From: Clostridiales bacterium UBA7103
GTDB taxonomy: Bacteria > Bacillota > Clostridia > Oscillospirales > Oscillospiraceae
Direction: 5' to 3'
Assembly: GCA_002493305.1 (NCBI GenBank)
Contig: DKYJ01000008.1
Span: 532-22,399 of the forward strand
Length of the DNA: 21,868 nucleotides
A program made the position numbers and the translations under genes. This document shows, one piece after another, positions 6,753 to 13,964 of this stretch (position 1 is the stretch's first letter; each line of letters starts with the position of its first letter). The notes beneath the pieces are model-generated. The model saw nothing but the letters and a program-made list of their open reading frames with translations. It had not been told where the DNA came from and did no database searches.

Positions 6753-7835
6753 TTACTTTTTCATACGCACTTCCATACAGGAGCCCTCGCCAAAGGTCTT
6801 TTCCATCTCCTGCTTATACTCCGGGAAAAAGCCTGTGGGCATTAGCGCCTGCACGCAGCCGGCAAAGCCGCCGCCCTGTACGCGCCACGCGCCGCGCCCG
6901 TCAAGCAGGGCCGCGCTCTTTTCAAGCCCCTGCTCAAGCTTTGTGTCCCCGGTGGCGCTGGTGAAGACATTGTTGAGAAGCCTCTCCGAGGAACGCCCGC
7001 ATAGATTCATCAGGCGCATATACTCTGCCCCGTTCCCGGCTTTCAAAGCGTCCCTCATCAGGGGAACGCGTTCATTTTCATTGAAGAAGTGCCGCGCCCG
7101 GCGCACGGGACGGTTCGACACATCCCAGCCCTTGCTGCGAAATTCCTCCGGATCCACATCGCCCAGCACACCCTTGTCAAAGAGGTTGGCGATATAAACC
7201 ATGTCCGCCGGAATGCGGGCGTAGGAAGTCTCAAGCCCGGCATGGCTGCCGCCGGTGTCGGTGAGGCAAAGGGTCAGCCCGATGGAAGCAAAATCCTGCT
7301 CAATGCGCTCCACCTGCCCGGACTTGAAATCCGCGTATATGGTGCCGCCCATGGCGCAGCCAAGCTGACCGCTCAACCCTGTGGGCTTGCCGAAAAATTG
7401 GTTTTCAGCCTTCTGCCCGGCCCGGGCGATGACTATTGCCTCAATTTTGCCGCCGTTAAAAAGCTCATTAAGTATGTCCCCGATAATGACGGAGAAAGCC
7501 GCGGAGGAGCCAAGCCCCGCCCCCGCGGGCAGGTCGCTGGTGAGCTCCGCGTCAAAACCGCCTATATTCAGCCCCAGCTCGTCAAAGGCCGCCGCGACAC
7601 CGCGCACCATGCCTATCGACTCACCGAATTCCTGAGTTCGTACCGAGAGCTGCCGCGTGTTGACTTCAAAGCTGCCGAAGCCCTGAGAGCGCACGCGAAT
7701 AATGCCGCTGCCGTTAGGCTCAGCCTCGGCGCGGATACCCAGATCGACGGCGGTGGAAAGCGTCCTGCCGCGCTGGTGGTCAGTATGGTTGCCGGCAAGC
7801 TCCGTCCTGCCGGCGACATAAAAGGATTTTTTCAT
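6753..7835 (-). CDS. Galactokinase-like GHMP kinase with altered active site
   Basis: The 360-residue protein has the three GHMP motifs in galactokinase order: GRTELAGNHTDHQ at residues 9-21, the ATP-binding loop PAGAGLGSSAAF at 103-114, and the C-terminal loop WRVQGGGFAGC at 317-327. GRSSERLLNNVF near residue 280 is also galactokinase-like. Two changes stand out. Usual galactokinases have GEHTD, with Glu contacting the sugar; here it is GNHTD. The usual catalytic segment GxMDQ is GLSGQ at 153-157, so the catalytic Asp is absent. It may have another substrate or reaction, or be a sugar sensor. The Arg of the first motif (Arg10) is kept. It is transcribed alone, divergent from pncB, with its own terminator. 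No other galactose pathway gene is present. Family membership is confident; enzymatic activity is doubtful. Confidence 0.8.
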   Translation of the reverse strand: MKKSFYVAGRTELAGNHTDHQRGRTLSTAVDLGIRAEAEPNGSGIIRVRSQGFGSFEVNTRQLSVRTQEFGESIGMVRGVAAAFDELGLNIGGFDAELTSDLPAGAGLGSSAAFSVIIGDILNELFNGGKIEAIVIARAGQKAENQFFGKPTGLSGQLGCAMGGTIYADFKSGQVERIEQDFASIGLTLCLTDTGGSHAGLETSYARIPADMVYIANLFDKGVLGDVDPEEFRSKGWDVSNRPVRRARHFFNENERVPLMRDALKAGNGAEYMRLMNLCGRSSERLLNNVFTSATGDTKLEQGLEKSAALLDGRGAWRVQGGGFAGCVQALMPTGFFPEYKQEMEKTFGEGSCMEVRMKK

Positions 7836-7867
7836 ATCTATATAAACTCCTGCTTATATTCTTAATT

Positions 7868-7896
7868 AAGATATACCATTGACATGTCAAAGTCAA
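7868..7896 (-). promoter_or_regulatory. Probable promoter of the galactokinase-like gene with palindromic operator
   Basis: On the minus strand TTGACT (7896-7891), 17 bases and TATCTT (7873-7868) form a plausible promoter about 33 bases upstream of the ATG. The perfect 12-bp palindrome TTGACATGTCAA (7879-7890) lies inside the spacer, where a bound protein would block RNA polymerase. The cognate regulator is not identifiable from this window. Confidence 0.5.
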
Positions 7897-7946
7897 CTAT
7901 GTTAAGTGCATTTAGCGATATTTTTTTAACATTATATACAAATTTC

Positions 7947-7975
7947 TTGCCTTATTCAGGGTAAGAATATATAAT
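7947..7975 (+). promoter_or_regulatory. Sigma-A promoter of pncB
   Basis: TTGCCT (7947-7952), a 17-base spacer and TATAAT (7970-7975) match the consensus well. Transcription would start near 7982, giving a 60-base leader to the ATG at 8042. Confidence 0.8.
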
Positions 7976-8041
7976 AGTATATCAGCGCGGGGCTTTATGC
8001 GGGCTCTGCGTGATTGTAAAAAAATACGCGGAGGCGAGGGA

Positions 8042-9505
8042 ATGAATTACGCAAACGGCATCAACCTGACCATGCTGTGCGATTTTTATGAGCTGACCAT
8101 GGGTAACGGTTATTTTGAAAACGGTATGCAGGATAGAATAACCTACTTTGATGTGTTTTTCAGAGAGGTTCCCGACGGAGGCGGCTTTGCCATTGCCGCC
8201 GGGCTTGAGCAGATCATTGACTATGTGCAGCAGCTCCATTTTTCCGAGGAGGATATCGAGTACCTCCGGGGCCGGGGTATGTTCAACGAGCAGTTTTTGG
8301 ACTATCTCAAGAACTTCAAATTCACCGGCGACATCTGGGCCGTCCCTGAGGGTACGCCCATCTTCCCCGGGGAGCCTGTTATAACAGTCCGCGCCCCGGC
8401 TATCCAGGCTCAGCTTCTGGAGACCTATATGCTGCTGGAGTTTAACCACCAGAGCCTTATCGCCACCAAGGCCAACCGCATCTGCCGCGCGGCCGAGGGG
8501 CGCGCGGTGCTGGAGTTCGGCTCAAGGCGCGCGCAGGGCATCGCGGGCGCTGTCACCGGGGCGAGAGCCGCGTTCATCGGCGGCTGCGCGGGTACCGCCT
8601 GCACCGTGTCCGACCAGATATTCGGCGTGCCCGCCGCGGGCACCATGGCGCACTCCTGGGTGCAGATGTTCGACACGGAGTATGACGCTTTTGTTGCCTA
8701 CTGTAAGACCTACCCCACCAACGCCGTGCTGCTGGTGGACACCTTCAACACGCTCAAATTCGGCATCCCCAACGCGATCCGCGCCTTTAACGATGTGCTC
8801 AAGCCCATGGGCATCAAAAAATGCGGCATCAGGCTTGACTCCGGGGACATGGCATATCTCACCCAGCAGGCTCGCATCATGCTGGACGAGGCCGGCTGGC
8901 CCGAATGCACCATCACCGTCTCCAACTCTCTTGACGAGCGCCTTATAAGCGAGCTTTTCCGTCAGGGCGCGAAGATCGACGCTTTCGGTGTGGGCGAGCG
9001 GCTCATCACATCCAAAAGCTCTCCGGTTTTCGGCGGGGTGTACAAGCTCTGCGCCGTGGAGGACGGAAACGGCGGCATTATCCCCAAGATAAAGGTCAGC
9101 GAGAATCTGGGCAAGATAACAAATCCCGGCTTCAAGAAGGTCTACCGCCTCTATGATAAGGAGACGGATATGGCCGTTGCCGACTATATCTGCATGCATG
9201 ATGAGGTGCTGGACGATTCGCAGCCCGTTGAGCTGTGCGACCCCACCGCACGATGGAAGCGCAAGGTGTATGTCAGCTTCCGGGCAAAGGAGCTTCAGGT
9301 GCCCATCTTTGAAAACGGCGAGCTTGTATACGAGGTGCCTGCGCTCATCGATGTCAAGCGCTACTGCGCCTATCAGGTCAGCACTCTGTGGCAGTCCGTC
9401 AAGCGCTTTGATTTCCCACATCAGCACTATGTTGACCTCTCACCCAAGCTCATGGAGCTCAAAGACAAAATGCTCGCCGAGCACGGCAAGAAAATAGAAC
9501 AATAA
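8042..9505 (+). CDS. pncB: Nicotinate phosphoribosyltransferase
   Basis: PncB salvages nicotinate with PRPP to make nicotinate mononucleotide, feeding NAD synthesis; nadE in this window does the last step. The 487-residue protein begins MNYANGINLTMLCDFYELTM. It contains the family segments EFGSRRAQG, HSWVQMF, DTFNTLKFGIPNA, GIRLDSGDMAYLT and FGVGERLITSKSSPVFGGVYKL, which form the phosphoribosyl-binding barrel. The frame is open back to 7997, but GGAGG at 8030-8034, seven bases before the ATG at 8042, and the family's DFYELTM-proximal start decide for 8042. It has its own promoter (7947-7975) and a strong terminator overlapping its stop codon. It is divergent from the galactokinase-like gene and convergent with the ABC permease. 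Confidence 0.95.
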   Translation: MNYANGINLTMLCDFYELTMGNGYFENGMQDRITYFDVFFREVPDGGGFAIAAGLEQIIDYVQQLHFSEEDIEYLRGRGMFNEQFLDYLKNFKFTGDIWAVPEGTPIFPGEPVITVRAPAIQAQLLETYMLLEFNHQSLIATKANRICRAAEGRAVLEFGSRRAQGIAGAVTGARAAFIGGCAGTACTVSDQIFGVPAAGTMAHSWVQMFDTEYDAFVAYCKTYPTNAVLLVDTFNTLKFGIPNAIRAFNDVLKPMGIKKCGIRLDSGDMAYLTQQARIMLDEAGWPECTITVSNSLDERLISELFRQGAKIDAFGVGERLITSKSSPVFGGVYKLCAVEDGNGGIIPKIKVSENLGKITNPGFKKVYRLYDKETDMAVADYICMHDEVLDDSQPVELCDPTARWKRKVYVSFRAKELQVPIFENGELVYEVPALIDVKRYCAYQVSTLWQSVKRFDFPHQHYVDLSPKLMELKDKMLAEHGKKIEQ

Positions 9506-9537
9506 AAAAAGAAAGCCTCTTCGGGCTTTCTTTTTTT
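9504..9537. terminator. Bidirectional terminator between pncB and the ABC permease
   Basis: Arms of 14 bases (AAAAAAAGAAAGCC and its complement) surround TCTTCG, with A-run on one side and T-run on the other, so it works on both strands. It overlaps the last bases of both convergent genes. Confidence 0.92.
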
Positions 9538-11137
9538 ATGAATGCAACTGTTCAAAGAGCTTTATTCCGCGCGTCATGATGTACCGGCGCAGCAGCAGGC
9601 AGCCCGCTGTGAGCAGCGCAAGCGCTATGCCGCCGTAAAGCTCAAAGCTGAAGCTCTCAGCCAGAAACAGATAACCGACAGCCATAATGGTGACCAGGGC
9701 AAAGCCTACGAACATCGCTATCATCACGGCAATGCTGCTCTTGACGGCCTGAGTTTCATTGACATAATCCAGCTTCGGGTGACGGAGGTTGGCCGCAAGC
9801 CCCAGTAAGCCGATGAACACGCTCATCACCCCGGGCAGGGCAAAGTAATACACAAGCATCAGGCCGCCGGGCCTTACCAGCGCGCAGATCAACGCCGCCG
9901 CAATGAGCAGGGGGGGCAGACTCACCACATAATGCAGGCGGAGCTTTGCCGAGAGCACTGCCTTCGTGGATACCGGCAGGCTCCGGGCTATCCAAAGGCT
10001 CTTTCCCTCAAGCGAGACAGCGGGCGCGGAGATGAGGCACATGGGTGCCATCATGCACAGCCCTGCCAGAAACACCAGCGCGAAGAGGTCGGGGTAGCCC
10101 TCAAAGCCGGGCATGGCCAGCAGCTCCCCGCCCTTTATCAGCAGCACCACCGCGCCGATAGGGGCGAGAAACGCACCGAGGCCGCAGTTGAGCAGGTAGC
10201 CGGGGCTTGAGAGCAGACGCGAAAGCTCACGGGAGAAGAGAGCAGCGTCGGCGGAGCGCTGCTTTTCCCTGCGAGCGACATATTTTTTCTTTGCCCCGCC
10301 GCGCCGCTCGGTCGCCGTGCGGACAAAGCTCTTGGCGAGGATAAGGTACACAACGCCGAAGCAGACGATTATCACCGCCGCGACCTTTAGCCCCGCAGCG
10401 GCAGAGCCGGCGGCGCAGGCGTCGCCTATCCACTTGAGCAGCACCACCGCGCCCAGCGCATTGGCCGCGCCGTCCGGGTTCATGGCAAGCTCGGAGAGGA
10501 GCGTGTTCATGTTGGAGGCAAAGTACATATATGCCAGCAGGAAGATAAGGCTCAGCACCACGGTTATAAGGTTCTTGCTGCCGCCGATGCGGGCGCTTAT
10601 CAGGCTCAGCACCCAGCCAAACAGCGCTGACACCGCCAGCGCCAGAAACGGCAGCAGCAGAACAAAGATCACGATGAACCACGCAAGTTCCGCCCCGCCG
10701 AAGCCGCCGGAGCTTATCCACGCCGCAAGCGCCGGGATCTCTACCAAAAGCTCCATGCCGAAGGCCAGCACCCACAGCATGAACATGCGGCTTAAAAGCA
10801 CATAGGCGGGCTTTATGGGCAGGCTCAGCAAAAGGTCGTTGTCCTTGGCCTCGTACAGCTGCGCCTTGGAGGTAAAAACGCTGCCGATGAACATCATGGC
10901 AAAGCCCATCAGTGCCGCCATGGAAAAGTACAGCCAGCCCAGACCCATCTGCCGGAAGGGTGCGGCGATGTTCATGAACATCTGCCAGAACAGAAAAATA
11001 AAGCAGGCAAAGCAGAAGAGCATCAGCAGCGCAAAGCCGATGAGCTTTGGTTTGCTTTGCGCCGTTTTGCTGCGGGAAGCGCCGGTAAATGTCGCTCCCA
11101 GCGCCGCGAGGCGCACACGAAACAGGGCTTTAAGCAT
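9536..11137 (-). CDS. ABC-2-like transporter permease (large, multi-span)
   Basis: This 533-residue membrane protein has a short basic N-terminus (MLKALFRVRLAALG) and then roughly twelve hydrophobic segments, among them those near residues 32-55, 67-90, 115-140 and 150-200. Between the two halves there is a charged linker with KKKYVARREKQR near residue 270. The size and pattern suit ABC exporter permeases that fuse two six-span halves. An upstream frame extends to 11275, but the ATG at 11137 overlaps the ATPase stop by 8 bases (ATGCTTAA), a typical coupling arrangement. It is the last gene of the SPFH-RHH-ATPase-permease operon. The substrate cannot be read from sequence; peptides, lipids or drugs are all possible. 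No substrate-binding protein is nearby, which favours export. Confidence 0.8.
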   Translation of the reverse strand: MLKALFRVRLAALGATFTGASRSKTAQSKPKLIGFALLMLFCFACFIFLFWQMFMNIAAPFRQMGLGWLYFSMAALMGFAMMFIGSVFTSKAQLYEAKDNDLLLSLPIKPAYVLLSRMFMLWVLAFGMELLVEIPALAAWISSGGFGGAELAWFIVIFVLLLPFLALAVSALFGWVLSLISARIGGSKNLITVVLSLIFLLAYMYFASNMNTLLSELAMNPDGAANALGAVVLLKWIGDACAAGSAAAGLKVAAVIIVCFGVVYLILAKSFVRTATERRGGAKKKYVARREKQRSADAALFSRELSRLLSSPGYLLNCGLGAFLAPIGAVVLLIKGGELLAMPGFEGYPDLFALVFLAGLCMMAPMCLISAPAVSLEGKSLWIARSLPVSTKAVLSAKLRLHYVVSLPPLLIAAALICALVRPGGLMLVYYFALPGVMSVFIGLLGLAANLRHPKLDYVNETQAVKSSIAVMIAMFVGFALVTIMAVGYLFLAESFSFELYGGIALALLTAGCLLLRRYIMTRGIKLFEQLHS

Positions 11138-11843
11138 TGCCGCCCTCCAGTTCCAGAAACACCGACTCAAGGGACGAGTCGCCCTTGACCTGCGCCATGC
11201 TGCCATTGGCGATGAGCCTGCCCTCCTTGATAATAGCCACCTTGTCGCAGAGCTTCTCCGCCACATCCAGCACATGGGTGGAGAAGAAGATCGCCCCTCC
11301 TTTGTCGCACAGCTCGTGCATCATCTCCTTGAGGGAGAAGGCTGCCTTGGGGTCAAGCCCCACGAAGGGCTCATCCATGATAATGAGCTTCGGCTCGTGT
11401 ATCCACGCGGAGATAATCGCCAGCTTCTGCTTCATGCCGTGGGAGTATGCGGAGATGGGCTGGGCCAGATCCTCGGTGAGACCGAAGGTGTCCGCGTATT
11501 TTTTGATGCGCTCAGCGCGTACACCGGCCTCCACGCCGAAAATGTCCCCGATAAAGTTGAGATACTTTATGCCGGACATGAACTCGTAGAGGTCGGGGTT
11601 ATCCGGGATGTAGGCGATACGGCGCTTGCACTCAATGGGCTTCGAGGTCACATCCAGGCCGTCTACAAGTATCGTCCCCGCGTCAAAGGGCAGGATGCCC
11701 GCGCAGGACTTGATGGTGGTGGTTTTGCCCGCGCCGTTGTGACCGATGAAGCCGTATATCTCCCCCGGCGCGATGTGCAGGCTCAGATCGTCCACGGCTT
11801 TTTTCTCGCCGTAGGTTTTTGTGAGATGCTCTATTTTAAGCAT
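11130..11843 (-). CDS. ABC transporter ATP-binding protein
   Basis: The 237-residue ATPase has Walker A GHNGAGKTT (34-42), a signature region SHGMKQK (134-140) in place of the usual LSGGQ-like form, Walker B LIIMDEPF (153-160) and the switch His190 in FFSTHVLD. The signature variant is common among exporters of the bacitracin/Ytr/CcmA-like groups. AGGTAAGGAATT precedes the ATG at 11843. The gene lies 11 bases after the RHH gene and its stop overlaps the permease start by 8 bases, so the four genes form one unit. It should power the 533-residue permease. The C-terminal tail (SSLESVFLELEGG) is the usual end for this class. Confidence 0.92.
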   Translation of the reverse strand: MLKIEHLTKTYGEKKAVDDLSLHIAPGEIYGFIGHNGAGKTTTIKSCAGILPFDAGTILVDGLDVTSKPIECKRRIAYIPDNPDLYEFMSGIKYLNFIGDIFGVEAGVRAERIKKYADTFGLTEDLAQPISAYSHGMKQKLAIISAWIHEPKLIIMDEPFVGLDPKAAFSLKEMMHELCDKGGAIFFSTHVLDVAEKLCDKVAIIKEGRLIANGSMAQVKGDSSLESVFLELEGGNA

Positions 11844-11854
11844 AATTCCTTACC

Positions 11855-12055
11855 TCAAATATCAATTTCAAAAGGCTCGTCTATTGTGTCTGAGACATAT
11901 TTTCCGTTTTTCTTCCTCTGCTTGACGCACTCTGTCAGCAAATACTCGATCTGCCCGTTGACAGAGCGAAAGTCGTCCTCCGCCCAGGCGGCAATGGCGG
12001 CGTACAGCTTCGGGGACAGACGCAGAGGTATCTGCTTCTTTGCGTTATCAGACAT
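11855..12055 (-). CDS. Arc-like ribbon-helix-helix protein in SPFH-ABC operon
   Basis: This 66-residue protein opens with a basic stretch and beta strand (KKQIPLRLS), then a helix (PKLYAAIAAWAEDD), then RSVNGQIEYLLTECVKQRKK. It closely follows the Arc repressor layout, whose second helix begins RSVNSEI. It should dimerise and bind a palindromic site. Its ATG is 5 bases after the SPFH stop, and no good ribosome site is visible, so translation is probably coupled to the SPFH gene. The operon promoter carries two palindromes (13104-13115 and 13128-13154) that it could bind, giving autoregulation. That link is inference. It is unlike the RHH protein at 6452 in sequence and context. The acidic tail (DTIDEPFEIDI) is a distinct feature. 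Confidence 0.82.
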   Translation of the reverse strand: MSDNAKKQIPLRLSPKLYAAIAAWAEDDFRSVNGQIEYLLTECVKQRKKNGKYVSDTIDEPFEIDI

Positions 12056-12060
12056 GACAA

Positions 12061-13086
12061 TCAGTACAGGCTGCCGGAGTTGACCACCGGCTGCGCGTCC
12101 TTGCTGCCGCAGAGCACCACCAGAAGATTGGAGACCATGGCGGCCTTGCGCTCCTCGTCCAGCTCGATGATGTTGTTCTCGCTCAGGCGCTCAAGCGCCA
12201 TCTCCACCATGCCCACCGCGCCGTCGACGATCATCTTGCGCGCGTCGATTATGGCGCTGGCCTGCTGCCGCTGGAGCATGACCGCGGCGATCTCCGGGGC
12301 GTAGGCGAGGTAGGTTATCCGCGCCTCGATGATCTCAAGCCCGGCGTCCTCCACCTTCTGCTGAATTTCATCTCGGATGCGTCTTGCCACCGTCTCGCTC
12401 GAGCCGCGCAGGCTGCCCTCATCGGCAAGCCCGTCGCCGGTGGTGTCCACGCCGGGGGCGACATCGTAGGGGTACAGGCGCACGATGTTGCGCACCGCGC
12501 TGTCGCACTGGAGGGAGAGATACTCCTTGTAGTTATCCACATTAAACACGGCCTTGGCCGTGTCTACCACGCGCCACATCACCGCAACGCCGATCTCTAT
12601 GGGGTTGCCGAGGCAGTCGTTTATCTTCTGGCGGCTGTTGGAGAGGGTCATGACCTTGAGGGAGATCTTGTTGTTCGTTATCTGGACATTCGCGGCGTTT
12701 TCGTCGCCGAGCTTTATGTTGAATTTGCCGTTTCCGCTGTCCACATCGCCGCTCTGGTTGAGGCGGGTCTTGGCGGCGGGGTTAACACTGGTGCAGAAGG
12801 GGTTTACAAAGTAGAAGCCCGAGTCCTTGAGCGTGCCGATGTATTTGCCAAAGAGCGTCAGCACCAGCGCCTCCTGCGGCTTTACGACCTTCAGCCCGCA
12901 AAACGGTATCCAGCCCAGAACCACCCATACGATGCCCAGCACTATCATCGCCACCGCGGCGGGGCGGTTAAAGCGGGACAAAAAGCCGCCCAGCACAATA
13001 AGCCCGATGCCCACGATATAGAGCAAAATAAGCAGCAGCATGATACCCATGCCGTTTTTTCTGTTGTTAAGGATTTTTTCTTTCAT
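12061..13086 (-). CDS. SPFH/band 7 domain membrane protein
   Basis: The 341-residue protein has a short basic start and two hydrophobic segments (about residues 14-37 and 44-62), followed by an SPFH/prohibitin-like domain. LKVVKPQEALVLTLFGKYIGTLKDSGFYFVNPF (written here only by its ends, LKVVKP and YFVNPF, as the domain's first strand region) begins near residue 65. VAVMWRVVDTAKAVFNVDNY and the assembly helix with DEIQQKVEDAGLEIIEARI are typical. A C-terminal helical part (RQQASAIIDARKMIVDGAV) follows. Such proteins form membrane rings or scaffolds and often accompany transporters or proteases. AAGGAGG lies upstream of the ATG at 13086, and the gene has a strong promoter. It leads a unit with an Arc-like protein and an ABC exporter, suggesting that it organises or regulates that exporter in the membrane; this is inference. 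Confidence 0.88.
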   Translation of the reverse strand: MKEKILNNRKNGMGIMLLLILLYIVGIGLIVLGGFLSRFNRPAAVAMIVLGIVWVVLGWIPFCGLKVVKPQEALVLTLFGKYIGTLKDSGFYFVNPFCTSVNPAAKTRLNQSGDVDSGNGKFNIKLGDENAANVQITNNKISLKVMTLSNSRQKINDCLGNPIEIGVAVMWRVVDTAKAVFNVDNYKEYLSLQCDSAVRNIVRLYPYDVAPGVDTTGDGLADEGSLRGSSETVARRIRDEIQQKVEDAGLEIIEARITYLAYAPEIAAVMLQRQQASAIIDARKMIVDGAVGMVEMALERLSENNIIELDEERKAAMVSNLLVVLCGSKDAQPVVNSGSLY

Positions 13087-13103
13087 TTCCTTAACCTCCT
13101 TGA

Positions 13104-13115
13104 TTTGATATCAAA
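13104..13115. promoter_or_regulatory. Candidate second operator: 12-bp palindrome at the start site
   Basis: TTTGATATCAAA is a perfect palindrome directly after the -10 box, covering the expected start site. It shares the ATATC/GATAT core with the inverted repeat at 13128-13154, so one protein could bind both. Confidence 0.45.
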
Positions 13116-13144
13116 ATAATATCACTTACATATCCGCGTGTCAA
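13116..13144 (-). promoter_or_regulatory. Sigma-A promoter of the SPFH-RHH-ABC operon
   Basis: On the minus strand TTGACA (13144-13139), a 17-base spacer and TATTAT (13121-13116) make a near-consensus promoter. Start near 13109 would give a leader of about 23 bases. Confidence 0.9.
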
Positions 13145-13154
13145 TAGGATATGT
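13128..13154. promoter_or_regulatory. Candidate operator: inverted repeat around the -35 box
   Basis: ACATATCC (13128-13135) and GGATATGT (13147-13154) are exact inverted 8-mers with an 11-base spacer. The -35 hexamer lies in the centre of that spacer. A dimeric repressor bound here would block the SPFH operon promoter. Confidence 0.55.
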
Positions 13155-13155
13155 G

Positions 13156-13189
13156 AAAAAAATCACCGCCTTTTTTCGGACGGTGATTT
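13156..13189 (-). terminator. Intrinsic terminator after the PIG-L gene
   Basis: On the minus strand AAATCACCG, a 12-base loop and CGGTGATTT run into TTTTTC. The element lies about 11 bases after the stop of the deacetylase gene and insulates the SPFH operon promoter from upstream reading. Confidence 0.88.
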
Positions 13190-13199
13190 TGTGTGATGT

Positions 13200-13964
13200 T
13201 CAATCCCCCGCTTCGGGGAGACAGTGCATTTGCGTCACGCCGAGGACGCGGAAGCCCTCCGCGTGGGCGCACAGGCAGCGCAGACCGAAATCGGCCGAGC
13301 GCAGCCGGAGGTACAGGGCAATGGCCTTACCTTCGCCGCAGCCGGTGGGGAACTGGCTCTTGTGGCAGTCAAACACCGCTGAAAGCTGCTTGTTCAGCAG
13401 CGCGGAGGAAGTTTTGACAAAGCGGTTTGCTTTCGCCGTCATGTAATAGGCCAGAGCCTTGACCGGGGCGCTCTGCGCGCCATGCTCCGCCATGAGCCGG
13501 GCATAGGGGGCAAAATAGGCAATCTCTGCCGCGGCTCTGCCTGTGTTCAGGTGGTCAATGTGGCACTCACTGGTGACGCAGCAGTCCGGCGCGAGGATCA
13601 CATCGGGCTTAAAGTCCCCCACTTCCTTTGCGATGGCGGAAACCAGCTCCCGGAAGTCGTAAAACCCACCGTCGGAGAAGGGGAGGAAGCGGATATCCTC
13701 CACCCCCAGCGCTGCCGCCGAGGTGCGCGCCTCAGCCTGCCGGAGAAAGACAAGCTCCTCCGGGGGAATTTCCACCGAGCCGTAGCGCCCATCCGTGCAG
13801 ATAAGAAAGCAGACCTTTTTGCCGGCGGCTACCAGCTTTGCCGCCGTCGCCCCCGCGCCGATCTCAATATCGTCCGGGTGAGGGCCGATGAACATATAGC
13901 GCTCAAAGCTCTCCAGCTTCGGCAGGGGCGCGGCGATGGAAATCGCGAGCTTGGTTATGCTCAT
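13200..13964 (-). CDS. PIG-L family deacetylase (LmbE-like)
   Basis: The 254-residue protein shows the zinc-dependent PIG-L/LmbE signature: GPHPDDIEIGAG with PHPDD at residues 28-32 and, further on, ECHIDHLNTG with HIDH at 135-138. These supply the metal-binding His/Asp and catalytic Asp. Known family members remove N-acetyl groups from GlcNAc-containing lipids, thiols or oligosaccharides. The substrate is unknown here. There is no signal peptide, so it acts in the cytoplasm. Its ATG overlaps the stop of the sugar symporter by 4 bases (ATGA), so the two are co-translated. This suggests that the imported solute is an N-acetylated glycoside that is deacetylated inside the cell. A terminator follows directly. 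The C-terminal third has no motif I recognise. Confidence 0.88.
   Translation of the reverse strand: MSITKLAISIAAPLPKLESFERYMFIGPHPDDIEIGAGATAAKLVAAGKKVCFLICTDGRYGSVEIPPEELVFLRQAEARTSAAALGVEDIRFLPFSDGGFYDFRELVSAIAKEVGDFKPDVILAPDCCVTSECHIDHLNTGRAAAEIAYFAPYARLMAEHGAQSAPVKALAYYMTAKANRFVKTSSALLNKQLSAVFDCHKSQFPTGCGEGKAIALYLRLRSADFGLRCLCAHAEGFRVLGVTQMHCLPEAGD

Noticed and set aside
8522..9427. 301-codon minus-strand frame opposite pncB
   Set aside because: Antisense shadow; pncB has the promoter, ribosome site and family motifs.
11138..11275. Longer N-terminus for the ABC permease
   Set aside because: It would lie within the ATPase gene in another frame and is Arg/Trp-rich; the ATG at 11137 overlaps the ATPase stop as expected.
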